A stretch of DNA of 33,025 bases from Elysia marginata (taxonomy: Eukaryota; Mollusca; Gastropoda; Plakobranchidae), in assembly GCA_019649035.1 (NCBI GenBank), contig BMAT01005369.1, positions 333,895 to 366,919 on the forward strand, read 5' to 3'. Numbering within the stretch: the stretch's first letter is position 1; each line of letters opens with the position of its first letter. A program made the translations under genes and the position numbers. Below are positions 1 through 12,807 of the stretch, one piece after another. The notes below the pieces were generated by a model that saw only the letters and a list, made by a program, of their open reading frames with translations, had not been told where the DNA came from and did no database searches.

Positions 1-2099
1 GCAGCAGCAGCAGTAGTTACAGGTGTGGTAGTTTTAGTGTTGAGAAGAGGACTGGTTGAGGGGTGTTAATTTTGAATGATGTAAAAAAAAGTATAAGCGA
101 GTTCGAAAAGTGAAAACAAACATAGAAAGGAAGACATAAAGAGGGATATAACCATAATTAGCTAATGCCATAACGTGAGCTAGAATCGTAAGAAAACCTG
201 GCACAGACGCGTAGTTATTAGGAAAGGATCTATAGATCAATGGCCACAAGGAATCGGAGAAGAGAGAATCGAGTAAGAGAGAGGTTTCACTGGGTCAGAA
301 AATAAGTTGGATAAGAGATTTCATTAGCTGAGTGAGTAGGTGTTCGGTGCGTTTGTTTACCTATGGAGATGAGACCATTAGTACCGTACCAGAGGCACTC
401 GGAGGTTTATATCTGCTTTCTAGCCTTGTCTGTCACTGTATAGATCTGGGGGAATAAAAGGCTTTATAGCAGACCAGAGGTTTGGTGTATTATTAAGAAA
501 GTGATGATCGGAGGAGTATTGAAGTAGCTCCACAAAAAAGACTTACAGTGTTGTTTTTTTCTAATCTTTTTGTAACATCCGAAATAGACAGGCTTGCCTG
601 TGAAAGATGAAGCAATTTATTTGTTTTGATAATTTAGTGGACATAACGGTGAATTGTTTTGAGAATTGTCTAGTTACATGTCTGCCTATATATGTATAAA
701 TGAAGTAGGTCTAAAAAACAATCACTCGTATAAAAAAAGAAAAACGTATATAAAGTGAAGTTTTAGAAGATTGAAACCGACGATATAGAACCAGAGGTAT
801 TGAAATGGTAGGCTGTGTAATAGATAGTTTAACACACAAAAAAGTGCGCGAAATTTTCAGAGGAGAAATGATATGGAAAAAAATTCACATAGACAACAGA
901 TATGAGTTTTTCCTCACTTCATTCAAAGACAAATAGCATTGGTCTCGTGTGCCACTAAATGTAAACCTGTAATTAAACTAAGTAAAGATGACAAACCAGA
1001 TATTTAATTACAAGACACCGGTTCACTGGTACACAATATTGTCATTCAAAGTCTAACACAGAATGCCTAGCATTTAATATATGTTTGCCATAAGAGAAGA
1101 CATCTTGAGAGTCTTAACGTTAATTTTTGTCAATGACAGTTTAAGAGATCAGTGATTGCTTGTATAAAGAAAAGTGGAGTTACGTCGAAAAAAAAAAAAG
1201 TTTGGTAAAATAGTGTCTAAAAATGTGAACAATGCCGATGGACAAACTAAAAACATCTGAGTTGGTTGATTATCGTACGGGTTATTTGAGGTTTCCTAAA
1301 TTTGATATTTGTTCGGAAAAGCACAGCTAAGTCTTAGACAGAAAAGATCACGTAAATTGACCAATGTTTTTCCTAGAGCAATCTCTTTGCGACCAAGACA
1401 GACCACCTCTTTGAAAAAGCAATGTTTTGCACAAGTTATACTCGTACAGCTTTTTTCAAAATGTTCTCAACTCAGGGTACTTTTCTACAAGCAAAATAAA
1501 TAAAATAAAATCTGATTATTTTCGCTTAATAATTTATTTTCAATCGCTAAGTTATAGTTTATTGTTTACACAGAAATAAGCTTTTCGTGGATCATCATTA
1601 CAAGTGAGGTGCACCTCATTTTGTACAGCGTCCACAGTATATTCGCTGGGCACAGTATGACCATAAATGCTGTAGATAAGATAAATTATCGATCGTATCG
1701 GATCAAATGTAAACATATATAGAGAGGTCTTACATCATGCTGTAGGAAGTTATTAAGTTACTTTTGCACAAATTAGCTCCCTCACGAAATATAGAGACAA
1801 GCTTAGAAAACTGTTTTGTTTAAAACAGCAAGATCTTTGAGGGTGGAAACTGTCACATCTGACGCATTCACCCTAAATGCGAGACAAATATATTTTTTTA
1901 CTTTTTAAACTTTGCATTTTTCTAGAAAAACCGCAAATGTTTGCTGCTTGCTTTTTATTTTATTGCAAGATATTGATGATATGAATAAAGTTTATTTACT
2001 GTTAATATCTTTTTTTTAAGTATCTATATCGGTCGTTTTTATCCTCGGGGTAAAGACACACACAGGATCAGAAAAAAAAACAGGACTGGATGTAAAAAT
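1..2099. other. Unassigned AT-rich sequence
   Basis: No gene is supported here. The stretch opens with four GCA triplets (1-12) and holds short A runs (for example about 1188-1199) and one perfect 14-bp palindrome, TGAGGTGCACCTCA, at 1605-1618. The open frames present are short, unrelated to any family I recognise, and of the size expected by chance in AT-rich DNA. Confidence 0.6.
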
Positions 2100-2360
2100 G
2101 TTTAAATATTTATCTCCAACATTCATCCCTAATAATTTTCCCTCGTGTCGCTCCTGTGTGCTAGGCCAGGCTTGCGACAGAGTTGGCACCCGGCGAGGGA
2201 TTGAGCAAGCTTGATCTAATTTCCCATGCTTGCGTCCCCCTGGAGGAACCCGTAAAGGTCAGGGAAACCTGGTCATTAGGCTAACATCATTTAGAGCGTG
2301 TCCTCACGGCTCGGTACCTCCTGGTGTCCGCCTGGTGCTCGCCTCGTGCTCGCATCATAT
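2100..2360. other. GC-richer block with short tandem 11-mers
   Basis: This block is clearly richer in G and C than its surroundings but has no open frame I can identify. Near its end are three adjacent 11-bp units, CCTGGTGTCCG (2320-2330), CCTGGTGCTCG (2331-2341) and CCTCGTGCTCG (2342-2352), each differing from the next by one or two bases. It could be an old repeat fragment or conserved noncoding sequence; the sequence alone does not decide. Confidence 0.35.
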
Positions 2361-2815
2361 GTGTTAACAGTGCCACGGTTATAATTCCATTATGACTGTC
2401 CTGTTCTCATGAGAAGAAAGGGTGATAGGAAGATAAGAAATTACAGAAACGCGGTCGGCGCACCTTAATGAAGGCGAAAATTAGAACGCGAAAAGATAGC
2501 AGTAATCCTGTTAGTGACGTGAGGCTTATGATTGGAGCAAGAATGGGATTTCTCTTGGCTTCTTTTAATGAGCTGCGAGAATTTGGAGGAGCTTAAGAGA
2601 AGCTATGTTTCAGGTAGAGAAGGAGAAGAAGAGGATTGGTGAATGAAGAAATAAAAAAAATAATTGGCGAGTGAAGGAAGAGACACATCAGCAAAGATTA
2701 CATTAAGTAATTGATAGAAAAAAAGAGATATAAGATAAGAAAGAAGAATGGGCTTTTGGAAAAACAAAGACATACTTATTAAATGTATTTATCAATAAAA
2801 AAAGAAACGTCGAAA
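2361..2815. other. Unassigned purine-rich sequence
   Basis: I see no gene. The strand becomes increasingly purine-rich towards the GA tract that follows. Confidence 0.5.
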
Positions 2816-3005
2816 GCTCAGAGAGATAGACAAAAAGAGGGAACAAAGAGAGAGATAGAGAGAGAGAGAAAGAAAGCGAAACGGAGAGAGAAAGAGGAAG
2901 AGAGAGAGAGGAGAAATAGAGGTAGATAGATATATAGAGAGAGAGGGTGAGGGAGAGAGAGAGAGAGGAGAGATTGAGAAAGAGGGGTGGACTAAAGAGG
3001 GGAAG
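2816..3005. repeat. Imperfect GA-rich low-complexity tract
   Basis: About 190 bp of GA, GAAA and GATA-like runs dominated by GAGAGA. The opposite strand gives a Ser/Leu/Phe-rich open frame (2792-3082), which is a by-product of CT repetition and not a gene. Confidence 0.85.
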
Positions 3006-6000
3006 GAGGGAGTTTTAAGAAAAGGCAGCCATAGATAGCTGTTCCAAAACGTATTGAAATTAATCAGTGGGGAGAAAAGCATTGAATTTGTCTATCACAG
3101 ACTGCAAAATGCCAGCAGTTGATGATCTTTTACAGTTTTATAGGAAGGTGGCCGAACCATTATAATGCATAAGTCTATAAAACACTTTGGCGGTAATTTG
3201 TTTTTGTATCTTTATTTCAGAAACACATAATAACTTACACAGTTGAATTTTACACTTCATTAAACCTATTTATTATGTATTTTTTTAAGTTAGTATAAAT
3301 CATTGCATGGGGTTCTTCACAATCGCATATAATCTGTGTATCTCTATCCTGGAGAATTATTTTATGGCCTAAATGAAAATTTACTCAGGGGCAGAATGAT
3401 AGTTTTCTTAGGAAAAAAAAAAGATTTTGTTTTGGCATTCCAAATGTTTAAAAATGTCTGGATTTGAAAACATTAAACTCGTGATGTTATAGAGTGCTCG
3501 TCCCACAACTTCGGCTTAAACTTTCCTACTGCAAACTTAACCTCTCTAATAGACGCTGTTGAAAACAAATGGTTCCACACTTTTCGTTGCTTTTCAAAGA
3601 CTATCATTTTATCGATTTCCAAGATGCAATTTTATGTACAATTCTTTTAAGTTTTCAACCTAACATTTCAGTGTCGGAATTGTATGACGAAAAACACTTT
3701 TAGAAGTCTTGGCCATATGCTGGTTTATCAAATTATATTAATTTCAATTTTATATCCTTTGAAGTAGATCCTTCCATCAAAATCGATTTTGACCCAAGTA
3801 CAAAATGTCCGGAAACATTTTTACGCGGGAATGCGTTCGATAAACGCCACAAGTAATAATCTTGAAAAATAAACCTTCGATTTGGAGGAAAATTATGAAA
3901 TTAAACCCCTACAGGCAACTTTTCGACTACTGGGGAATTGGTCTGGATTATGATTTAATGGCGTAATAGTTTTATACAAGAGAAAAAAAAATAACTAGTA
4001 CACTTGGTTTTTACTTTCAAGGCAGCCTCTTTTTCCCGATCATCCTCTTTTTATTCGATAATGCGAGATACAAAATAATAGCATAGTATTTCTGGGGTTG
4101 TACTCTTTATATCCTTTGTTTTTTTTTTATTTCGTTTGCAAAGTTGTCATTGTCTAGACCTTGCAGTACGCTTCAGTAGAGTGCAACAGTTTCAACTGTT
4201 CATACTTTTGAGGTATGTGCTGTCGTTAGTCAGTATGTAATGACGGAGCTTCTTTAAGCTTAAGCTGCTCGAAACAGGAAAATACTGTAAAAACTTTCAT
4301 TTCCTTAAATAATTATATTTATAGATTTTTAGAAAGCGTGTGTCTTGAAATGTCAATAGCATCATTACTATTGATTTTAACCTATTTAATATTTTCCAGC
4401 CAAGTATGGCTTCGGATTCGACCGTATTTGATTTTTCCCTTATAGTTGAAAGAAATCTTGTTTGGTATAAGTTATCATTTCGTGACTCTACAAATAATGT
4501 GGGTGTGGTTTTCGCGTGACGCGCAATTTTATCCGTTCGTGCTGAATTTTAAAAAAATGTATTTCGATTGTCATACTATTCTGCATCGGCTTTTTTTTCT
4601 ATGCAAAACACGTAAAAATGTACCATTTGCAAAAACTTCACCTTACACCAAAAGTTTTAGTTTTTGCATCCAGTGTTTCGTTCCCACCTGTTCCAAGTAA
4701 GCAGGAGGCATAGGTCTTACATTTAAACCCGAGTTTATTTTTCAATTGATTTTCCACACTCAAAACAATTATACACGTATTCCCTTACAGTAAAACTGAA
4801 AGTTCAAAACTGGTGAGTGCTTTCAATCCCTTGGAGAAGACTAGTTGATGTACCCAATCAATACTGCCACGTTCCGCAGATGGAATCTTTAGTTGCCGTT
4901 TTTTTTTACAACGAAAAGGTCACTGTCAGAAATAAATTTATGTCTCAGAAGATCGCTTGTGTTTGCCAAGATGGGGGTCATAATATTGTTGTCTCAATTA
5001 AAAATCATTTCAAGTAAACTCAGTTCAGAGTTTTCGACGATATATCGATCATTGAATGATTGGTATTTCTGTTGTTAGAGAACAGGGCAGCGTAAACAGA
5101 GCAGCGTTAGGCCGAATATATTTGTCCTGTAGATAACAAGTGTGTGTGTTTGTTTTCGTTTTTCAGGGGGTTGGGGTGCAGACCAATTGATTGCAAAACA
5201 CAAGGTTTATTGTAGGTCTACAAAAATGTTATTGGTCCATGGAGACTAAGTGAGATAATGGAAATTTAAAGTTTTCTACAATGAGCTTGAACTAGAATAA
5301 ACAGTTGCTTTCACTTTACTTCACTACAGTCAATGAGTACGCTGCAAGAAATGAATCAAGATGTAGATATTTTGTATTAATCTATTATTTCATTAATTTT
5401 ATTATTGAGTCTAGACCTTATATTCCTGGCGTTTTTAAGGAAATAATAAAAAAATCTTGTTTTTTTTACAAAAAAAAATTGCTTTTTTGGCAGCGGGGCA
5501 GCGAGCGATTGCCGTTTTAGCTTAATGACAGGAGACACAAAGAACAACGTTTTACAACGGATGAAAGGTCATCAAAATTAGCCCTTACCGGCTCATTAGC
5601 AGTAAGTTGCATCAGCTACCTCACATCTGAAGTTCACGTTTGTCCATTCACTGCGAAACCACTAACTACTAACATGGTGGCGAATTAACACGTTATGGAA
5701 TTTCTAAATTTATGGAAACCCTGTTAATTATTTACAGAGTGGTTGGTTTCATAGCTGTCTGTTTAACGAATTGCTCAAGTGCCAAAAAGACAACACTAGG
5801 TGCTATCCCAATAAAGGAATTTGAGTTTGAAAACCATAAAAAGTATTAATTCTATTACATTGACTGTGAAGTGTATGGTTAATATGCTAAAGGTTTATTT
5901 AACGAGATAAAGATTTGCTTTTACCTAATTTCCCCTGAAAGACACCTTATTTCACACCATACACATGAACATTGCGTGGTTGAATACCTCCATTAATTTG

Positions 6001-7327
6001 CTACTTTATACCACTGCTCTCTGCAAAACAAAATTTATTTGTTAGATAAAAATGTTATTAAATTTTGTTGATGTTTTAGTTTAAATGCAACAAAATAATT
6101 CATTTTTTATAATTATCTTTCTACTTATACATCAAGGCTGTGCCCACAATGACCAGTTCTGGAGTTAAGCCCTCCCAATTATCCTTTACGAGCAAGGTAC
6201 ATAGAAAATGTGCTTGAAGTTCATATAATGTTTTTTCACTGCACCGAAGTTTGTGCAACATGTTTGACCGATTTTTTTTATCACTCACATATACCAAATC
6301 TGGTGGAAGTTTCAAGATTTTCCCATCGTTTTGCAGATTTCGCAATCTATCATTGGGTGAACTTCCTTTTTTTAATTGTTGTTGCTATTTCTATTTAGTT
6401 ATTTAAAATCCGAAACAAACAATGCCTGTTTTTTCAAGTGCCGCACATGACTTTTGTGCCCTCTTGTCTCTGGTTCTTGGGTGGTGTCTGTTGCTAATTA
6501 ATCAGCGCCCCACACCAGACTGGCCAACAGAGATTTCCCATCTTGCAGGCACACACTGCTTTTTATCAATCAGCCGGCGCTCGCCCAGTGCTCCTGCTCG
6601 CAACTCCACAACGCTCTGGTTTCACAAAATGTTGATCTTCAATCTCGAAATTGCCTTAACGCCAGTGAGTAATCACAGATCAGTAACACTTCATCTCTTT
6701 ACGGAATTTGGTTCAAAGACATAAAAGAAACCACACCGGCTGCTTGATCAACTAGATTACTGAGTGCTACTCTTGCAACGCAGTGCAAAATTAGTGTTTC
6801 AAGTATTTTTTTTTCACTTTCAAAATGGGATAGATTAGGGATTTCCCCAAAAAGTGTAGATCATCAAACATCCAACCTATCCAGTTTAGCTGGTGCAAAG
6901 ATTTTGTCATTTTTTTCTAACGAGCACTTCCCGAAACGTCATTTTGTGTGAAATTAAGAAAACGAGATTTAGGCAATTCACATAAAAATGTTTAAATTAA
7001 AACTTTATGTATTTTATGTTTTTCTACTGCATTTATCAATCATCTTTGAGAATATTGCATAAAAGCAAACTGGAGGTGAAAAAAAAATACGTTTTCAATT
7101 AAATTATAGAAAGGCGTGATCAATAGTAAGATACGTTTTCATCAGCATGCAAACAGACTGATTTGAGGACAATTAATAACAGAAGAAACATGGGAGTTTT
7201 AGACACTAAACTGTCTTGCCCTTTTTGTGTCAGAACTAGATCTAAATACAATGAAGATGATCATTCTGGGAATATGTTAGCGAGGATATTAAGATGTTTT
7301 GGATCCAGTTCGCGTCTCATGTAATAT
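3006..7327. other. Unassigned AT-rich sequence
   Basis: No recognisable gene or mobile element over about 4.3 kb. A 74-codon minus-strand frame at 6121-6345 and a 100-codon plus-strand frame at 6422-6724 look slightly more protein-like than their neighbours, but neither has a motif I recognise, a family match, or splice context that would make it an exon. A 16-bp perfect palindrome, TCAAAATCGATTTTGA, lies at 3777-3792. Confidence 0.5.
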
Positions 7328-7329
7328 TA

Positions 7330-7544
7330 GAGACCTTTAGCACACGCACCGTGTCTCACTACGCGTACGTGAAAATCGGGAAAGCAGATTGAGAAACTAT
7401 AAAAATAATGAAACCAGTTTCTAAAAATAGACCCACAGACGTTCTATTTTTAGAAACTGGTTTCATTATTTTTATAGTTACTTAATCTGCTTTCCCGATT
7501 TTCACGTACGCGTATTGAGACACGGTGCGTGTGCTAAAGGTCTC
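7330..7544. mobile_element. Palindromic MITE-like (foldback) element, TA-flanked
   Basis: Two arms of 101 bp (7330-7430 and 7444-7544) are inverted copies of each other, with only about three mismatches that I can count, around a 13-bp loop (7431-7443). The outer ends read GAGACC...GGTCTC and are bordered by TA on both sides (7328-7329 and 7545-7546), the target duplication expected for Tc1/mariner-type insertions. There is no coding capacity. Known biology: short non-autonomous DNA transposons (MITEs) with long terminal inverted repeats have this form, and their transcripts fold into long hairpins that can feed small-RNA pathways. Complementarity extends a few bases past the TA with a mismatch, so the exact border is uncertain. 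Confidence 0.8.
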
Positions 7545-7546
7545 TA

Positions 7547-10500
7547 CTATTTTATTTTTGTACAAGACGTCTGCCATACAGTATAGACAACATAAATGGC
7601 GAAATAGGCTTTCGTACGAAGGAGTAGGAAAAAAAGAGCTATATGAAATTAGCTGTCAAGTCAATGATACGATATGAATTTTCTTTCTAGTGGTTTCATA
7701 AAATGAATTAACATAAAAAAACCACCTGCAATACCTTCATTACCTATAATTGTCGCATGTGCGTTGTCTGTTTAGCTTTTTGTGTATTTCCTGCAGTTAG
7801 ATAAAAACCTAGGGTTGGAAACTTTGTAGAGAAAATGACAGAACATGCTGACAAAATGTGCCAAATAGGTGTTCAACTAAAGAGGGATTCCCTTCTCGAA
7901 CTTACTATTGATACATGCTTAAAATAGTTTAGCTTAATACAGTTTATAGTGATCTTTTTAAACTTCATCATATAATATGGGTTTTTAGATCGGATTATAG
8001 AATATTGCTGAATCTACCGTATGTGACAGATCAAGATTTCCTGCAAATTACAAAATGACTAGTTCATTTAAGATTGTAACACTTTCACAAAATAAATCCT
8101 CGATGTTTACAGGGGTTTCGAAACCCTGAAGTTTATTAGAATAGTAATGGGATAGAACATTTCTAACTTTAATTGATTTCATTGGAATAAAACCGTAAAA
8201 TTTGAAAATGTATTTATGTTTCACTTCTGGTCTGTTAAAAACTTCCCTTACTACAAAAAGTTTGGTGGGCGAAAGTTTTAGTCTAGATCGCTCATAATTA
8301 GGCTGAAAAAAAAACCTTTGAATTCAACCAATCGACGACAAAGTTTACACATCGCTATGATGCCTCAGTTCGTAAAACATCAACATACCTATCGTTCTTA
8401 CGTCGTCAGAAGATTGTCTGCGTTGAAAACTAAACTGGTTTATGGATAAGGGAGCGTCCCGTGACTAATAAAATAAAGTTATATGAAATATTTTTTCATT
8501 TGTCGAACGAGGATTTTCTTTATAGTATGATACAGCTCCACCAAATCAAGAGAGATCGCCATTCCTTGATTTGACAAAAGAAGTTTCAAATTTTCTGTCT
8601 GTCAATCCTAGCGAGGTTCAGTCATTAATTACAGCAAACACCTACACTCTGCTCACCTTTGTTTGACAAGGGTTCTGGAGTCTAGAGCGTTGAGATTTAC
8701 AGGTGTAGATTAATTAGGAAAGCTAATTCTTTAAGCCTAAAACTGTCCCACTCGCGGTGCTAATCAATCCATTTACAAGAACTTCCTTTCTTGTGCTTCC
8801 ATATTTTCTAGCAGCACCTTAGTAACTCAACTGACTCACAAACCTAGGCCTACTTTCGGACCCAGCCTAGAGATGTTACAACCGTCGAGTGTTATGACCC
8901 GAATTGTTTCACCTTAACCAGTCAGATAAAAAGAAACTTTTTTTTTACAAATTTGTCTAGAAGTTCAAAACTTGAACATATCGAGAAGCGTGTCCACAAG
9001 ACAATTGAATCAAAGTGTTTTGCACAATGTTTACTCTGGTTTGTTTTTCAAGTGTACGCGTAGTACTCTTACTTTACCACTAATCTCATTATCAAATAGG
9101 AGGTGACTCTTATTAAAACTGTCACAAGTGAATGAATTGCCTTGAAAGGTACTGGTCTGCTGGGGCATTAGTGGCGCTGCTCTGTGGCGACACAGTTTTG
9201 TTGAGTAGCAAATTTCCCGAAAGGGATTAATAAAGTGTATAAATTAAAAAAATAAAAATAAGTTGTATTGTTTCTCTGCGCAGCTTTCACTTTAGCCTAA
9301 TTTCTACGCAAAAAATCTCCTCCCCTGCCGCTCAGGTTAATCGTTTCATTTGCAGAATTAGGCAGGATCGCTCACCTATAAAAAACACGAGGTGAGTCTG
9401 TTTTGTTACCTGTCGATCATTAAATCCGTAGCAAACTGCCAAACTTATCACTTTGTACTCTGCTCGGCTACATCCTTCCGTTAACTCAGTACGCATGACG
9501 TGAACAGCTGAAATAATAATTAAATTCTCTGTCGTGTGTGTGTGTTTTTTTCTTAGGTTTTTATGCTGTTTCTATGGGTTGGTGTTAAATGCCAAGCCTA
9601 CCTTGAAATTTGTCACTTCCCCGTTCTAGAGAATTAGGAATGCGGTGAAAAAATTGTTTAAAAAAGAGATAAATAAACTGAAGTCATCACATCTCTTTGA
9701 ACCTTAAAGTGTTCCTGTGCTAATTCTTAATTCTTTTCTCTCACATGTCTTGTCATGATTTTTGTTATTGTCGTTGTTGTTTTTTTCTTGCCAACTTAAA
9801 ACAGAACTTGGAAACATCAGTTTGTGTGGAAAAGAAAACATTGTTTTATTGCTTCACTAAAAAAATGTACATAGCTTTCAAAATTCAGAGATACTTTAGT
9901 ATTGAAAGTTTGTATTTTGATACCCAGAGTTTATTTTTTTTTTGCACAGATTTCCTAAGATTGTGAGCATGAACTGATCATAAAAAAATTAATATAAAGT
10001 TTACAGCCCCAATTGGATAATGGAACTGCCAACAATCTTTCAAACTGACTAAAGGTAAGTAAGGTTTTTGTTTCGCTGATAGATAAAGCGAGAAAAAAAA
10101 AACATTAAATACAACACTGCTTTTTATCGAGACTGCGAGTTGCCGAAACCTGTAGAAGTAATCATGTGGGTTCTATGTTTACTTTGTTCCTGCAATAGAG
10201 GTGGTCCCACGAAACAGATACTTGCAGCTTTGCTTTTTCTTTTTTTTTTTCTTTTTTTTTTTTTGGAACGTCTTATTTCTTAGTACATTTGTTAATTTGG
10301 GAAAGCTGATGTAATATGAGGAATTCGTTGCCTTACCTTTAAGAGTAGCTCGCGCAAACAATCCCATTCACGAAACACAAAATAAATCCAAATCAATACT
10401 CGAGCACCTTGAAAAAAATACTTGTGGGTAAATTTGTTTCTTCCTGCAGGAATGTATGTAGACGGTTTTATAGAATCCAAGCTAGGAATTTATCTCAAAT

Positions 10501-12790
10501 CGCCGTAACCAATTCGTGTCCGTAATATCCAAGTTCTCATCGCGCCTGGTGCTACATACATGCCATAACGCAGCAGTACATCTTCCGCCCCCCTTGCTCA
10601 CTGTCTCTCTCTCTCACTCGTAGAACTCACTGCGTCGATCGTGCGTCTTCGCCTGTGGAAGCCGAGGCGAGCTCACCAGTGTCTGAGTATCGCACGGCAA
10701 ACAGGCAACCCATGGTAGGGGGGATACCAGACTAGATGGTCGCAAAGCTTCGTGAGATGGGGGGGGGGGGCGGGATATGTTCGCGAGGATAAGATTTGTT
10801 TCAATGTCTTGTTCCAAACGCAAATATTACGGTGCGTTTCTTTGGTTTGAAAAGAGTGAACACGGTGATAAAGAAGTGGAAAAATATTTTAAAAAGTCAA
10901 AGATAAAGCAAAAGATAATAAAAATTAAATGCAATTTTTTAAGGTTTTAGACAAAAACAATTTAACACCGCAGTAGATTAAACGGAAAAGGTTTCCATTT
11001 ATGAGTAGGCGAAAGGTAATAACACCGTTACAAGTAGTATTTTATAGAGATTAGCTATCAGATTTGACTGTATTATCTATTGCGGCAAACATGTAAAGAA
11101 CCATTATATCATAAAATACATTGTAAAGCTTATATTATTCAGAGTGGGTTTATTGCCATTCAAAAATATATAGTACTATTGTGCTAGGAGACAATAGCTG
11201 TTTGTTCTGTTTTGTTTATAGCCAGCAACACATTGACAGTGTCATATTAAATATTAAGCAGAACTGTTGATGTCAAAATCTTATTCAGCCTACTTTGGAA
11301 GCTTAACAAGGGGCAAGATGATTTTTTTGTCTTGCAAAACCATAACAGTTTTTTTTAATTTAAAATGAAAAAGAAAAACGCCTTTTATGAGATTCAAGAG
11401 AGGTATAACAAAAGAGTGAAAGTACCATAACACTGTTGTCAAAAGCCTGACCTGATTTTCGTTCATTTCGATTTCACTTGAAATAAGAGAGCGATCTATC
11501 AACAGCTTCTCTAAATACCTTCATATTTGAAAGTTTGATGCAATAGCATTGATTTTACACTATGAGCTTGGTGAAATATGCAGGGTTAATACACAATAGC
11601 TTTACACATTCAATTTGTCTATCTCATTCGAATTGTATTATGCATTTGATGACAAAAATATTACTTTTTCCAAAACTTTTTTTATTTTCTTTTTTCTGCA
11701 TTAATTATACTTATATATTTCATTACATTCATTTCATGTACTGGTTATGCAGAAAAGTGGTGAGAATCAGATTGCTTTCACTAACCTGCCTAATATTGGT
11801 ACTCAATAAGGATATTAGTTATTTTTCAGTTTCCATACTGCTATCTCTAAACAAATTTGGCTATTGCTGCACATTTAAGGACACTATCGTTCAAGAAAGT
11901 CTTCACATTGTAATATTTTGTTTAACTTTCAATGATAATATATCAACTTCTATTGAAATTGCTTATAAATCATCAGTCATTTCATCATGATTATGTCAGT
12001 TTGAAATAAACGGTTCAGATTTCATGAAATAGTGTAAGTTAGCATTCTACATGTATGCCTTTTATGAAAGTAATGTAATTTGATTTGTTTCTTTGTTTTT
12101 CAAGGAAGCCAATTAGATACGCAAAACTTTATTATACCCTTGTTATAATCATGAATGGGATGATGGTTAAAAAAGGAACACAATTGAATTGAATAGTCCG
12201 TTTATTAGCTGCTTGCTTGATATTCCGTAAATTCCAAATGAAGAAGACACTGTGCAAATAAAAGTCGATTCAATTGCAAACTGTTCACTTTTCACTCCAT
12301 CGTATCTGGGTAGAGGCTTCGCCCCAAGCAGTGACTGCCATGGCTCTCTGCGCCCTCACTCAAACCATCTTCTCTAAACAAATGATTACGTTAACAGTCA
12401 ACCTCCCCAGGCCAAGATCTTATCTCAAGAAACCCAGGTAACTTAACATCTCTTCAGTCTTCGATCCCTGATCGCGTGCGTCATGTAGAAACAATTATGG
12501 TTACATTTCACCCTACGTGCTCTCATTTTGATCTCTGGTTGCTATTTCTGGCTCTCGAAGTACCTAGTTTTTCACTGTATAGTCTATTTTCGTTTGTTTA
12601 ATCTATATGTTTAAATGGATTCAAGCTAATTCACAATCTCTCACACTCTCTAAAACTTTGTGCTTTATTTGGAGTAATCAATTTTACATCAATTTGCCCC
12701 GGATATGGTAAGAAACTTATGGCAGAGGTCGATGAAGCAAACTAAATACGAGTTTTTAAACAATGCGTGAAAAGCAAGTTACGTTTTATA
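7547..12790. other. Unassigned AT-rich sequence with homopolymer runs
   Basis: No gene is supported. There is a T-rich run at about 10234-10264, a run of 12 G at 10759-10770, and a GC-richer patch at about 10540-10830. The longest frame is 142 codons (11562-11990, plus strand). It is Ile/Leu/Phe/Ser-rich, lies in very AT-rich DNA, and has no motif I recognise, so I do not call it a gene. Confidence 0.5.
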
Positions 12791-12792
12791 TA

Positions 12793-12807
12793 CGAGGGTG
12801 GATCAAT
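12793..12807 (+). repeat. Mariner terminal inverted repeat, left end
   Basis: CGAGGGTGGATCAAT, preceded by TA at 12791-12792. It pairs with 14815-14829 at 13 of 15 positions. It is the end nearest the 3' end of the transposase. Confidence 0.85.

Noticed and set aside
250..285. Similarity of GAATCGGAGAAG near the window start to a segment of the solo LTR
   Set aside because: The match is about 12 bp in purine-rich sequence and does not extend; likely chance.
2726..2737. ATATAAGATAAG as a LINE TATCTTATCTT-like tail
   Set aside because: No LINE coding or 3' UTR sequence adjoins it; it sits in a purine-rich low-complexity region.
2792..3082. 96-codon Ser/Leu-rich frame on the minus strand
   Set aside because: It is the translation of a CT-rich simple repeat; no gene signal.
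11562..11990. 142-codon plus-strand frame, longest outside the mobile-element relics
   Set aside because: Very AT-rich, composition-driven amino acids, no motif, no splice or promoter context.
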